Assembly (NCBI RefSeq): GCF_015550425.1
Contig: NZ_JADNAT010000015.1
Span: forward strand, 1-64,000
Direction: 5' to 3'
DNA from: Clostridium sp. 1001275B_160808_H3
Lineage (GTDB): Bacteria; Bacillota; Clostridia; Clostridiales; Clostridiaceae
DNA length: 64,000 bases
Position numbers and translations under genes: made by a program
In this document: positions 8,589 through 16,869 of the stretch, in pieces
Layout of the letters: each line of letters begins with the position of its first letter
Numbering within the stretch: the first letter of the stretch is position 1
Notes under the pieces: generated by a model
Seen by the model: the letters and a program-made list of their open reading frames with translations, nothing else
The model's database searches: none
Told to the model about the DNA's origin: nothing

Positions 8589-9404
8589 TTATCTTAATAA
8601 TTGAAGAACACCTTGTGGTTGTTGATTAGCTTGAGCAAGCATAGCTTGTGCAGCTTGTTGTAAAATATTATTTTTTGAGAAACTCATCATTTCCTTAGCC
8701 ATATCTACATCTCTAACTCTGCTTTCTGCTGCTGTTAAGTTTTCTGATGTATTATTTAAGTTGCTTATAGTATGTTCTAATCTGTTTTGTAGAGCTCCTA
8801 AGCTTGATCTATGAGTTGATACATTTTCTATAGCTGTATCTAAAGCATCTGTAAGTGCATTTGCTTTATCTGTAGTTGTAACATCTAAAGTTCCACCTAC
8901 AACCTTTAATGCTGCAGCATCCATAGTCTTTAGTGAAATAGCTATTGTTTGTCCTGAATTTGCTCCAACTTGAATATTTACTGTTGCAGCTCCTGCTAAT
9001 ATATCTTGTTTGTTGAATTGAGTTTGTTTAGCTATTCTAGTTATTTCTGAAGATAATTGATCTAATTCAGTTTTTATAGCAGCTCTATCAACTGTTACAT
9101 TTGTATCATTAGCACCTTGTACTGAAAGTTCTCTCATTCTTTGAAGAATGTTGTGAGTTTCATTTAAAGCACCTTCTGCTGTTTGAATTAATGAGATACC
9201 ATCTTGAGAGTTTCTTGATGCTTGATCTAATCCTCTGATTTGTCCTCTCATTTTTTCTGATATTGCAAGTCCTGCAGCATCATCTCCAGCTCTGTTTATT
9301 CTTAAACCTGAGCTTAATTTTTCCATTGATTTTCCTGCTGCTGATGTGTTCATTCCCATATTTCTATGTGCATTTAATGCATTCATATTGTGATTAATTA
9401 TCAT
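8589..9404 (-). CDS. fliC: flagellin, tandem copy 2
   Basis: 271-aa filament flagellin, paralogue of copy 1. The same D0/D1 ends are present (MIINHNMNALNAHRNMGMN and QGVLQLLR); differences cluster between about residues 115 and 190, where this copy is richer in Ala, Gly and Asp. It has AAGGAGG spaced eight bases from ATG, an identical CsrA-like hairpin, and the best-scoring sigma-D promoter of the three flagellins. Its predicted leader is long (about 112 nt) with two extra small hairpins. It is separated from fliT by about 165 bases and is probably monocistronic given the hairpins downstream. Likely a substrate for FliS, FliW and the glycosyltransferases. Confidence 0.97.
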   Translation of the reverse strand: MIINHNMNALNAHRNMGMNTSAAGKSMEKLSSGLRINRAGDDAAGLAISEKMRGQIRGLDQASRNSQDGISLIQTAEGALNETHNILQRMRELSVQGANDTNVTVDRAAIKTELDQLSSEITRIAKQTQFNKQDILAGAATVNIQVGANSGQTIAISLKTMDAAALKVVGGTLDVTTTDKANALTDALDTAIENVSTHRSSLGALQNRLEHTISNLNNTSENLTAAESRVRDVDMAKEMMSFSKNNILQQAAQAMLAQANQQPQGVLQLLR

Positions 9405-9411
9405 TTTTATT

Positions 9412-9418
9412 CCTCCTT
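9412..9418 (-). promoter_or_regulatory. Shine-Dalgarno/second GGA site of flagellin copy 2
   Basis: Minus-strand AAGGAGG before the ATG at 9404, ten bases downstream of the TGACA-AGGA-TGTCA hairpin. It has the same arrangement as copy 1 and would be occluded if CsrA bridged the two GGA sites. Confidence 0.5.
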
Positions 9419-9428
9419 GATTTTAACT

Positions 9429-9442
9429 TGACATCCTTGTCA
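9429..9442 (-). promoter_or_regulatory. CsrA-binding-like hairpin in flagellin leader
   Basis: Identical copy of the minus-strand TGACAAGGATGTCA stem-loop found at 8457. Conservation of the hairpin and of the sequence down to the ATG, while sequence further upstream diverges, argues for function. Confidence 0.65.
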
Positions 9443-9464
9443 TTTAATTTTATATTTAGAAATC

Positions 9465-9498
9465 CTACCATTTTGGTAGAGAAATTCTCTATATAGAG
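9465..9498 (-). other. two small hairpins in the long flagellin leader
   Basis: CTACCA-aaa-TGGTAG (9465-9479) and the palindrome CTCTATATAGAG (9487-9498) lie in the predicted 5' leader of flagellin copy 2 and are absent from copy 1. They may stabilise the mRNA 5' end. Confidence 0.35.
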
Positions 9499-9526
9499 TT
9501 TAAGTTGCTTAAGCTTATATTATAAG

Positions 9527-9551
9527 TATCGTACATATTTACATAACTTTA
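9527..9551 (-). promoter_or_regulatory. sigma-D type promoter, flagellin copy 2
   Basis: Minus strand TAAA (9548-9551), 16-nt spacer, CGATA (9527-9531). A full match to the core of the flagellar sigma-D/sigma-28 consensus upstream of a flagellin gene. Confidence 0.7.
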
Positions 9552-9570
9552 TATATTTTTATAAAGTTTT

Positions 9571-9900
9571 TTATATTTTTGTACTAAAAAAACTATTTAT
9601 TCTTCTATTTTTTTCATAGGCATTATTAGCATTTTTAATATTATGAAGATTTTTAATTTCTTCTTTTACTTTTAATTGCTGTTCCTCAATAGAAATCCTT
9701 AATTTCTTGTCAATTTCTAATAACCCCTTCGAGATATATAATTCTTTTATTTCATTCTTACTTATACATTGCTGATCAAATAATTTATGTATTAACTCTT
9801 CTCGTATATTCATAAGTTCATCAATTGGCAAATCTTCTTTTAAATTACTTATTATATCTTCAGTTATCTTCTTATAATCATTTAATATCATATCTACCAT
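9571..9900 (-). CDS. fliT: FliT-like flagellar chaperone
   Basis: 109-aa, highly charged, predominantly helical cytosolic protein with no membrane segment. It follows fliD with 3 nt between them. Small helical proteins directly after fliD are usually FliT-type chaperones that keep the cap protein FliD unfolded for export; length and position fit, but there is no invariant motif to confirm it. No good ribosome site precedes ATG 9900 or the ATG three codons later, so translation is probably coupled to fliD termination. It could instead be an unrelated helical flagellar protein. Downstream is the flagellin promoter. Confidence 0.55.
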   Translation of the reverse strand: MVDMILNDYKKITEDIISNLKEDLPIDELMNIREELIHKLFDQQCISKNEIKELYISKGLLEIDKKLRISIEEQQLKVKEEIKNLHNIKNANNAYEKNRRINSFFSTKI

Positions 9901-9903
9901 ATC

Positions 9904-11949
9904 TTAACTCAATCCTAGTTGCTGCATTAAATAACTTTGTTGAGAATTATATTTATTCATCATTGTCTCTAAAGTTGCATATTTACTATATAAAACTTGC
10001 TCTCTTCTAGTAAAATCCTTCTCCATATCTTTCATCTTTTGCTCATATTTTTCAATGGATCTAGTTAATTCATTAGTATAAGCAGTAGAAGAACCCTCTA
10101 GTCCAGCTTTATTCATTAATAGAGCAGAAACAGTTACAGACTCTTTATATAATATATCTTTGACTCTTTGCATTAATCCTGTTTGTGCATACTTTTTACT
10201 ATCTGAAAGACCTTCTGTAGTTGGTTTTGCTTTTATAAATAAATTCATAACTTCTTCTGTATTTTCTTCTAATGCTTTTGTTAACTTAGTTTCATCTATT
10301 GTGAATGTACCATTTTTAGTTCCTTGATAATCTTCTGTTGGTTTTATCCCTATCTTTTCTAAATTTAAACCAGATCCTTCAACAAAAGTCCTCATAGCTT
10401 GCTTTAAACTATTTGAAATTCTTGTTAAATCTGAATCTCTATTCAGTTGTCCCTTTTCAACTTTTTCATTCCATAGCTTAATTTCACTCTCTGACATTTC
10501 ACTTTTTTGATCTGATGTTAGAGGGTCGAAATCTCTATTCCTTTTTTGCATAGTTAAAGTGTTTAATTTTTCGATTAAAGTATTATAGTCATTTATAAAA
10601 GTAACTAACTTTTCCTTAATATCTGTTACATTTGTTTTTCCATTAACAGTTATTCCTTCTGATGATATTTCTCCAGAAAACTTAAAAGTTACTCCATCTA
10701 ATATAACTGAATTAGAATTTCCTTTATGAGTATAAACTCCACCTTTATTATCCTTAAATACAATTTCCGCATCTCTACCTGCAGAAGGTTCAATTACATT
10801 TCCTAATGATTTATCCAGTATACTTACATTGACATCATAATCAGCACCAAGTCTATTGGATGTTAACACTATTTTACCATCAACATTTATACTAGCAGTA
10901 ACATTTGTGTTTTCATCTTTTAACACTTTATTTAAGTGATTTAATATATCAGTACTATCATTTTTACCTGTTAGATCAATCATATTTCCATTAACAGATA
11001 TTTTTTTATCTTTTATCAAGTTTATATCTAATGTATTAGTAGTTGCAGTAGCATCTATTCCTTTTACAAATGTTCCACCTTCCCCATTTATAAATATCTC
11101 AGGATCTTTAACATCACTTCCCAAAACAGTGCTGCTAAAAGTTATCTTTCCATCATCAGCTACTTTTGCCGTTAAATTTTTATCTTTTATTTTACTTTGT
11201 AATAATTTTTCTATATCTGAATTTGTAAGAGTATCATTAATATCTAGTGATATTTCTTCACCATTGATAAATATTTTCCCATATGAAGCTTCCAAATCCC
11301 TAATTGTAAAATTATCTCCAGTTATTGTTGCTGCTGTTGCATTTATACCTTTATTAACAGTTCCTTTATTATCAAAAGTTCCTCCAATAGTAAAAGTACT
11401 ATCTTTTCCTAATACCGTAGATTCAAATATAAATCCCTTAGCATTTCCAGATTCACTTCCTGCAAAATCACTATATCTTACTGATACATTTATTCCTAAT
11501 TCCTTTAATTCTTTATTTAAATTTGCAGCTCTATCTTTTTCTGTATCTCCTTTTAATATAAATTCCTTACCATTTATACTAATTTTATCATCCTTATCTA
11601 TTCCCGTTGATAAAACTGTTTTAGCAGCTTTAGCAGTAGTACCAGTTATAGTATAATTCTCCGGCTTTGCATCACTACCTCCAGTAACTGTCAATACATT
11701 TTCATTAGACGAAGTAAATCTAGTAGTTGCCCAGTTTTTACTCAATAATATGCTATCACTTTTTGTTACATCAAAATATTTATTATAAAGTTCTCTTGAA
11801 TCTTTAATAACTTCCCTATAAAGCTTTTGCTTTATTTCTAAAATTTCCTTATCTTGACCTTTTCTATCTATCTTTATTCTATAAGGCTTCATGGAATCTT
11901 TAACAATTTGATCCATATCCAAGCCAGTTGCTAAACCTGTTATTCTCAC
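9904..11949 (-). CDS. fliD: flagellar filament cap protein FliD with three IN repeats
   Basis: 681 aa, starting at GTG with GGGGGTG upstream. FliD sits as a pentameric cap at the filament tip and folds incoming flagellin. The N-terminal FliD_N part begins MRITGLATGLDMDQIVKD and the C-terminal FliD_C part (about 430-681) ends in a coiled coil and NSQQSYLMQQLGLS. Between them are three related units (about 121-200, 223-300, 312-380), each with an ISING/IFING/ISVNG strand followed by a helix and a STVLG or SNRLG turn, resembling flagellin hook IN motifs. This makes it clearly longer than Bacillus FliD (about 500 aa). It precedes the fliT-like gene by 3 nt and is separated from fliS by a palindromic repeat element. 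Confidence 0.95.
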   Translation of the reverse strand: MRITGLATGLDMDQIVKDSMKPYRIKIDRKGQDKEILEIKQKLYREVIKDSRELYNKYFDVTKSDSILLSKNWATTRFTSSNENVLTVTGGSDAKPENYTITGTTAKAAKTVLSTGIDKDDKISINGKEFILKGDTEKDRAANLNKELKELGINVSVRYSDFAGSESGNAKGFIFESTVLGKDSTFTIGGTFDNKGTVNKGINATAATITGDNFTIRDLEASYGKIFINGEEISLDINDTLTNSDIEKLLQSKIKDKNLTAKVADDGKITFSSTVLGSDVKDPEIFINGEGGTFVKGIDATATTNTLDINLIKDKKISVNGNMIDLTGKNDSTDILNHLNKVLKDENTNVTASINVDGKIVLTSNRLGADYDVNVSILDKSLGNVIEPSAGRDAEIVFKDNKGGVYTHKGNSNSVILDGVTFKFSGEISSEGITVNGKTNVTDIKEKLVTFINDYNTLIEKLNTLTMQKRNRDFDPLTSDQKSEMSESEIKLWNEKVEKGQLNRDSDLTRISNSLKQAMRTFVEGSGLNLEKIGIKPTEDYQGTKNGTFTIDETKLTKALEENTEEVMNLFIKAKPTTEGLSDSKKYAQTGLMQRVKDILYKESVTVSALLMNKAGLEGSSTAYTNELTRSIEKYEQKMKDMEKDFTRREQVLYSKYATLETMMNKYNSQQSYLMQQLGLS

Positions 11950-11966
11950 TTAAACACCCCCGACTT

Positions 11967-12108
11967 ACAATTAATAATTGATAATGGACAATTGATAATT
12001 ATTAAAAAAACTCCTATGGAATTTTACTTTGAATAAATTTCTTTAATAATTCAGCCCGTCTGAATTATATCCTAATTTGTCCATTGTCAATTGTGCATTA
12101 TCAATTAT
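11967..12108. repeat. small palindromic intergenic element, copy A
   Basis: About 142 bp between fliD and fliS. The ends are imperfect inverted repeats (AATTGATAATG(G/C)ACAATTGA in both when one is reverse-complemented). Inside are ACTCC-tat-GGAAT and a core hairpin TAATTCAG-cccgt-CTGAATTA (12047-12067). It shares 22 identical end bases with copy B at 37243 and the core layout with copies B and C. There is no coding potential. Possibly a MITE-like element. Confidence 0.6.
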
Positions 12109-12113
12109 ATATA

Positions 12114-12497
12114 TTATCTAGATTTTTTAGATATTTCGTATGCTTCATGCCATGTATCTCTTACATTTTCTATTACTGGCATAAGCTCGTCCATCATTTT
12201 CACATCTTTTTTTAGGTTTATTTCAAATAATCTTGTTTTTATAAATTCATATACTTGATATATTTGCTTTGCCCACTCACCTGCATTTTGATCTAAACTT
12301 ATCATAAGTTCTGTAAATATATCTTGAACTTTAACTAGATTTTCATGACTTTTTTTAATGTCTTTACTAACTAAAGCTTCTCTTGCTATTTTTGCAAATT
12401 TTACAGCTCCATCTACTAACATTAATAGTAATTGTTCTTTTGATGCGTAGTTTACGCTATTATTTTTATACACATTTAATGCATTATTGCCATACAT
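12114..12497 (-). CDS. fliS: flagellin export chaperone FliS
   Basis: 127 aa, matching the usual FliS length. It is a helical cytosolic chaperone that wraps the disordered C-terminus of flagellin before export. The N-terminus (YGNNALNVYKNNSVNYASKEQLLLMLVDGAVKFAK) is the characteristic FliS signature. The ribosome site AGGAGG is followed by ATG. It lies upstream of fliD and follows the 96-aa unknown gene by 14 nt. With FliW and CsrA encoded upstream, all cytosolic flagellin partners except the sigma factor are in this window. Confidence 0.95.
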   Translation of the reverse strand: MYGNNALNVYKNNSVNYASKEQLLLMLVDGAVKFAKIAREALVSKDIKKSHENLVKVQDIFTELMISLDQNAGEWAKQIYQVYEFIKTRLFEINLKKDVKMMDELMPVIENVRDTWHEAYEISKKSR

Positions 12498-12511
12498 TTT
12501 ATTGTTTCCTC

Positions 12512-12802
12512 CTACTTTTTAACATCTAAAAAGGTGCCATAACCTATTGCATTTAAGTTTTCTTCTTTTTCACCATGAAGACTTATAGTGGACTTTTCTA
12601 ACTTTGTAGCATCTACAGTAAATTTATTTTGCTCCATTTGCTTTCTTTCTTTTTTTACATATTCATTGAAAAACTTTTTCTTTTGCTTTTCACTATCTTT
12701 ATTAATACTTATGTTAGACTTTCTATGAACCTTACCATCTTTTGTTTTTTCGTAAACCTTTTTTCTAAGATCTGTATCTATTTTATTTAGTAAGAAATTC
12801 AT
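12512..12802 (-). CDS. uncharacterised protein of the flagellar operon
   Basis: 96-aa, very Lys-rich, hydrophilic protein (Lys-rich stretch about 38-55, ending GTFLDVKK). No signal peptide, membrane segment or known motif could be recognised. It lies between flaG (14 nt upstream) and fliS (14 nt downstream) on the same strand with its own GGGGGAAG ribosome site, so it is almost certainly co-expressed with them. The position suggests a small export chaperone or filament-assembly accessory, but nothing in the sequence proves a function. Confidence 0.6.
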   Translation of the reverse strand: MNFLLNKIDTDLRKKVYEKTKDGKVHRKSNISINKDSEKQKKKFFNEYVKKERKQMEQNKFTVDATKLEKSTISLHGEKEENLNAIGYGTFLDVKK

Positions 12803-12816
12803 AGTACTTCCCCCTA

Positions 12817-13167
12817 TTAAGCTTTTTTGTCTATTGCAACACCAACTAGTTCCATCATTTTAGCTACTAGATCAAGTATTTTCTTAGGTGGGCACTCCAT
12901 AATAACTTCTTTAGTATCTTCATTTATTATTTTTACCATTACATCTCCAAGCTTTTCATGGACTGAATACTCTGCATAGGTATGCTCATCTTTTAAAAAC
13001 TCATTTAATTTATCTATTGCCTTTATTACATCATCTTTTCGATAATTTTTATCTTTAGCACTTACAGCTCCTACTACATCCTTGTTTTCTGCAATTTGCT
13101 TAATTTCTGGATTTTTAACTGTACTTAGGTTAACTTGTCCTCCTTGACTTGCAACCTTTATTTCCAT
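12817..13167 (-). CDS. flaG: FlaG family flagellar protein
   Basis: 116 aa. The C-terminal half (residues about 55-110) is the FlaG domain: NEFLKDEHTYAEYSVHEK, then GDVMVKIINEDTKEVIMECPPKKILD. The N-terminus is variable and disordered as usual. FlaG proteins affect filament length or stability; the biochemical role is not established. It is followed by the 96-aa unknown and fliS. The upstream gap holds palindromic element copy C rather than an obvious promoter, so it may be read from the csrA side. Confidence 0.88.
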   Translation of the reverse strand: MEIKVASQGGQVNLSTVKNPEIKQIAENKDVVGAVSAKDKNYRKDDVIKAIDKLNEFLKDEHTYAEYSVHEKLGDVMVKIINEDTKEVIMECPPKKILDLVAKMMELVGVAIDKKA

Positions 13168-13192
13168 TTTAAAACACCACCCTTGTTATAAT

Positions 13193-13331
13193 GAAAGAAT
13201 GAAAAAATTAAGGAATGAAAAAATTGTTGTTATAATTCTGCAAAGCTGAATTATTTCATTAATTTCTTAATATTATTTGAAAGAAATTTCAAATAACTTT
13301 TCGTTTTTTCATTTTTCACTATTTCATTTCT
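13193..13331. repeat. small palindromic intergenic element, copy C
   Basis: About 139 bp filling the gap between flaG and csrA. The ends are imperfect inverted repeats rich in AATGAAAAAA. A core ATAATTCTGC-aaa-GCTGAATTAT hairpin lies at about 13230-13253 and a perfect TTATTTGAAA-gaaa-TTTCAAATAA hairpin at 13273-13296. Read on the minus strand the order (end, hairpin, core, end) matches copies A and B, but the terminal sequences differ, so it is a variant of the same family. Confidence 0.5.
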
Positions 13332-13332
13332 C

Positions 13333-13551
13333 TTATTTTTTTCCTAGCATTTTTAATAATTCTATACTCATTTTTGTTGCTTCTTTGTTTTCATTTTCAA
13401 CTTCTTCATAAAGCTCTTTTCTTAAAATAGTCATTTCTTTAGGTGCTTTTATTGCTAGTTTCACGCTGCCATCTTCTATTTTAGAAATAGATATTTCTAT
13501 TTCATCACCTATTAAAATAGACTCTCCTTTTTTTCTTGTTATAACTAACAA
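13333..13551 (-). CDS. csrA: carbon storage regulator CsrA
   Basis: 72 aa with the canonical beginning [15 protein letters not shown] and the K-L-A-I-K-A-P block. CsrA is a homodimeric RNA-binding protein that blocks translation by binding GGA sites in hairpin loops and at ribosome sites. Two starts are possible: GTG at 13560 (only about 2 nt from the AAGG ribosome site) or TTG at 13551, which gives the family-typical MLVITRK start and better spacing; TTG is preferred. It follows fliW by a few nucleotides. In B. subtilis CsrA represses hag (flagellin) mRNA and FliW binds CsrA to relieve this; matching hairpins occur in both tandem flagellin leaders here. Confidence 0.95.
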   Translation of the reverse strand: MLVITRKKGESILIGDEIEISISKIEDGSVKLAIKAPKEMTILRKELYEEVENENKEATKMSIELLKMLGKK

Positions 13552-13567
13552 ATTTAACACACCCTTC

Positions 13568-13990
13568 TTACTTGAATACTTTTTCTTTTATGCTATATAT
13601 TTCTTTGTCTAAAATATATTGTTCCCCTTTTTTGTTTTTTATATTTACTACTAAAGGTGCTTTTAAATTTGCTGTTATTTCTTCTGATTTAGAATTTAAT
13701 GTCACAATTGAATATAACATTACATCTTCTGGATTTTCTAAATTTAAGTTTTTTATTACTTCATCATTTAGTCTTATTTCATACTTATCATTTATAAAAA
13801 ACGGAGAAATAATTATAAAACCTAATTCTTTATCTTCTATTGATTGTAAAATATTGAATGGACTTTCATTTCCAATTTCTTTTATTATATATTTTTTTAA
13901 ATTATCGAATCCAGGAATTCCTTTTTCAAAATATATTATTTCATTTTCTTCATATATCATCTTTCCATGTATTGGTGATATTAATTCCAT
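13568..13990 (-). CDS. fliW: flagellar assembly factor FliW
   Basis: 140 aa, normal FliW length. The motifs [23 protein letters not shown] and [13 protein letters not shown] are typical. FliW is a beta-barrel cytosolic protein that binds either flagellin or CsrA; when flagellin is exported, freed FliW sequesters CsrA and flagellin translation resumes. It lies between flgL (14 nt) and csrA, exactly as in Bacillus. The ribosome site AGGAGA precedes ATG. Likely transcribed with flgM-flgN-flgK-flgL from the sigma-D promoter at 17591. Confidence 0.95.
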   Translation of the reverse strand: MELISPIHGKMIYEENEIIYFEKGIPGFDNLKKYIIKEIGNESPFNILQSIEDKELGFIIISPFFINDKYEIRLNDEVIKNLNLENPEDVMLYSIVTLNSKSEEITANLKAPLVVNIKNKKGEQYILDKEIYSIKEKVFK

Positions 13991-14003
13991 ATTATATCTT
14001 CTC

Positions 14004-14999
14004 CTATCTTAGGAAATCTAAAAGTGATGGTTGTATTATTTTTGCACTTACTTGAAGTGAAGCCATATATACACTTTGTGCAACTGTAGCTTCTATATTC
14101 TTTTCAGCTAAATCTATATCTTCTGTTTGTGATAATATATCTTTTAAATTGAAGTTTTGTTCTTCATTTTGATCTCCAGCTGACTCCATTCTATTTTGCT
14201 TTGCTCCAACCTCTGCTCTTACCTTTAAAAGATTAGATATAGTTTCATCCATAACTTTTAGATTTTCATTTGTTACTTTACCACTTATATTAGAATCTTC
14301 TGAATCTATATTGTTTGTTATTTCTTTTAATAAGTCCATAACATTAACATCTGCTCCATTTTTATCTTTAAACAATAATAAATCTGTAGCAGATACATTG
14401 TAATCCATAGTTACTCCTTGTGAAACTTCTACAGTAAGCTTTTTATTTATCATACTTATTTGATTTTGTACTGATTCATCTGAATTATCAAGTTCTAAAA
14501 CTTCTCCATCATTTCCACTTAGATGAATAGAATTATTTCCGGTACTTATATCTTTATTAGTTCCAATAGGTTTTGTACTTCCCTTAGTACCACCAAAAAT
14601 ATATTTACCATCAAAGCTACTATTTAATATTTGTGCTATTTCATTTACTTTTTCATTCATTTCATCTTTTATTGCTTTTTTCTCATCACTTCCATATGCA
14701 GCATTCCCAGCTGAAACCATTAGTTCTCTAAATCTCCCAAAACTGTTTCCTAATTGCTCTAGCGCAGTATCTGTAGTATCTAACCAATTTGTAGTATCCT
14801 TTATATTTTCATTATATTGAGTATTAGCTCCTATATCTCTATGTAGCTGCATACTTCTTGCAACCTTAAAAGGATTGTCAGAAGGTCTTCTAATTTCCTT
14901 TCCTGAAGTAAGCTGATCATTTAGTTTTTTCATATAACCTTGATTTCTACCAAGATCCTTTAAGAAGCTTTTACTCATCATTTGATTAGTAATTCTCAT
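14004..14999 (-). CDS. flgL: hook-filament junction protein FlgL (HAP3)
   Basis: 331 aa, similar in size to other FlgL proteins. The flagellin-like N-terminus (MRITNQMMSKSFLKDLGRNQG, LTSGKEIRRPSDNPFKVAR) and the C-terminal D1/D0 helix (EDIDLAEKNIEATVAQSVYMASLQVSAKI) identify it. It joins FlgK to the filament and is exported with FlgN as chaperone. GGGGGAAG precedes ATG; it follows flgK by 13 nt and precedes fliW by 13 nt. Confidence 0.95.
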   Translation of the reverse strand: MRITNQMMSKSFLKDLGRNQGYMKKLNDQLTSGKEIRRPSDNPFKVARSMQLHRDIGANTQYNENIKDTTNWLDTTDTALEQLGNSFGRFRELMVSAGNAAYGSDEKKAIKDEMNEKVNEIAQILNSSFDGKYIFGGTKGSTKPIGTNKDISTGNNSIHLSGNDGEVLELDNSDESVQNQISMINKKLTVEVSQGVTMDYNVSATDLLLFKDKNGADVNVMDLLKEITNNIDSEDSNISGKVTNENLKVMDETISNLLKVRAEVGAKQNRMESAGDQNEEQNFNLKDILSQTEDIDLAEKNIEATVAQSVYMASLQVSAKIIQPSLLDFLR

Positions 15000-15012
15000 T
15001 TACTTCTTCCCC

Positions 15013-16848
15013 CTATCTTTTTAGTCCATTTATTATTACATCTAAAAGTTCATCAACTGTTGATATTATTTTTGCATTTGCATTATAAGCATGTTGGAAC
15101 TGTACAAGGTTTGCCATTTCTTCATCTAATGATACCCCTGAAACTGAAGCTCTACTTTCTTCTATGCTATATAATAAATCTTCTTGATTTATTACCATTC
15201 TTTGAGCCTCTTGTGCTTGAACACCTAGCCTATCAATTGTATCCTTAAAGTAAGAATCCATTTTCATTCCTGATGTACTATTTTCAATTTTCAATCCATT
15301 ATTTATAAGTGAGTTACCACCCTTATTTTTATCAAATATATCTTTTCTAGATATTACTGTTTCATTTATATCCTGAATTCTAATTAACGAATCTCTTAAT
15401 TGCGCTATTGACAATGCTCTTGAACCATCACTATCTCCATCCATGTTATTTTCGTGAGTATATGGGAATAAATCATCATGAGTCTTAGTTTTTATTTTCA
15501 TTACATCTTCTAATATTTCCTTGTTAACAGTTATGTTCTTAGCCGTGATCTCAGATTCTCCTACTAATGTTTCATCTAAATTACTTAAAATACCATTACT
15601 TTTATACTTAGCAATATCTTTATTAACGAAGAATGGTATGAAATCTTTCTCTGCCCCAGCAATATTACTTAAAGGATCTTCCATTCCACTATGCACTGCA
15701 TTTACTGAAAAAGCTATTGATTTTGCTAATTTATTTAATTGTCCCATGTAGTCTTCTATATCTTTTTGTACTGAAACTAACCCATTAACACTACCACTTT
15801 CCGGTTTAAATATCATAAGCTCTGAGTAATTGATGACATCTCCATCTTTTATTGGATATCCATCTCCTCTTGCGGCTTGTCCATTATTATCAGCCCATAT
15901 TATTCTATTATCTTTAATTTCTTTAGCTTGTTCTGGTGTTATACCAGTTACTTTTAGTGTTTGTTTATTAGATTCGCTATCCATATTACCATTTTTATAG
16001 TATGTAACTATATACGTCTTGCCTGAAAAATCACTTGAATCTAATTCAACATCTGTTACATATGAAAATCTCGCAACATCTCCATTTGGACTTGAATTTA
16101 CTAAAAGCGGTGCTTTCATGCTACCTGTTTCTGTTGGCTTTAAATCTATACCATTAAACTCTCTTTTATCTACTTGTATTCCAAACTTGCTACTTAATTG
16201 ATCTAACAATAAATCTCTTTTATCCATTAAATCATTTGGAGTATTTCCAGATACAGTTACGCTAATTATTTCTTGATTTACCCTATCTAATTGTTCTAAA
16301 ACACTATTTACTTCTGTAACAGAGCTCTTTAACATATCTTGAGCATTAGCTTGTAAGCCTTCAATCTTTGTATATGTTGCATTTAATGCGTCTGTTAAAG
16401 CTGCTGTTTGCTGAGCTACTACAGTTCTTGCATTAGAACTATTTGGCTGTTTTGATAACTCTTGAAATGAATCAAAGAACTTTCCCATTAAAGTTGAAAT
16501 ACCAGTTTCTGATGGTTCATTAAAAACACTTTCTACTTCATATAAAAAATTATTTCTTATATCATATTTTCCTAAAACTGCATTTTCACTTCTTACTTGA
16601 TAATCCAAAAAATTATCTCTAACTCTTTCTATCGCCTGAATTTGAGCTCCTGTACCAAGCTGTCCTGCTTGTACAGATGAACCCATTGATGTTCCTCCAA
16701 AAGGTCTACTTGTTTCTATTTTTGCTCTTTGCCTTGAGTATCCAACAGTATTAGAGTTTGCAATATTATGAGATGTCACATCTATACTTTTTTGTTGTAC
16801 ATTCATTCCTCTTTTTGCTATATTAAATGTTGAAAATAATCCTGACAT
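15013..16848 (-). CDS. flgK: hook-associated protein FlgK (HAP1)
   Basis: 611 aa. The N-terminus (LFSTFNIAKRGMNVQQKSIDVTSHNIANSNTVGYSRQR) is the flagellar rod/hook signature. The C-terminus (GVSLDEEMANLVQFQHAYNANAKIISTVDELLDVIINGL) is the FlgK/HAP1 end. FlgK forms the first junction ring between hook and filament. The GGAGGTGAGGGA ribosome site directly precedes ATG. It follows flgN by 21 nt and precedes flgL in one operon. The middle domain is variable, as usual. Confidence 0.96.
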   Translation of the reverse strand: MSGLFSTFNIAKRGMNVQQKSIDVTSHNIANSNTVGYSRQRAKIETSRPFGGTSMGSSVQAGQLGTGAQIQAIERVRDNFLDYQVRSENAVLGKYDIRNNFLYEVESVFNEPSETGISTLMGKFFDSFQELSKQPNSSNARTVVAQQTAALTDALNATYTKIEGLQANAQDMLKSSVTEVNSVLEQLDRVNQEIISVTVSGNTPNDLMDKRDLLLDQLSSKFGIQVDKREFNGIDLKPTETGSMKAPLLVNSSPNGDVARFSYVTDVELDSSDFSGKTYIVTYYKNGNMDSESNKQTLKVTGITPEQAKEIKDNRIIWADNNGQAARGDGYPIKDGDVINYSELMIFKPESGSVNGLVSVQKDIEDYMGQLNKLAKSIAFSVNAVHSGMEDPLSNIAGAEKDFIPFFVNKDIAKYKSNGILSNLDETLVGESEITAKNITVNKEILEDVMKIKTKTHDDLFPYTHENNMDGDSDGSRALSIAQLRDSLIRIQDINETVISRKDIFDKNKGGNSLINNGLKIENSTSGMKMDSYFKDTIDRLGVQAQEAQRMVINQEDLLYSIEESRASVSGVSLDEEMANLVQFQHAYNANAKIISTVDELLDVIINGLKR

Positions 16849-16869
16849 TCCCTCACCTCCAGTTTCCTA

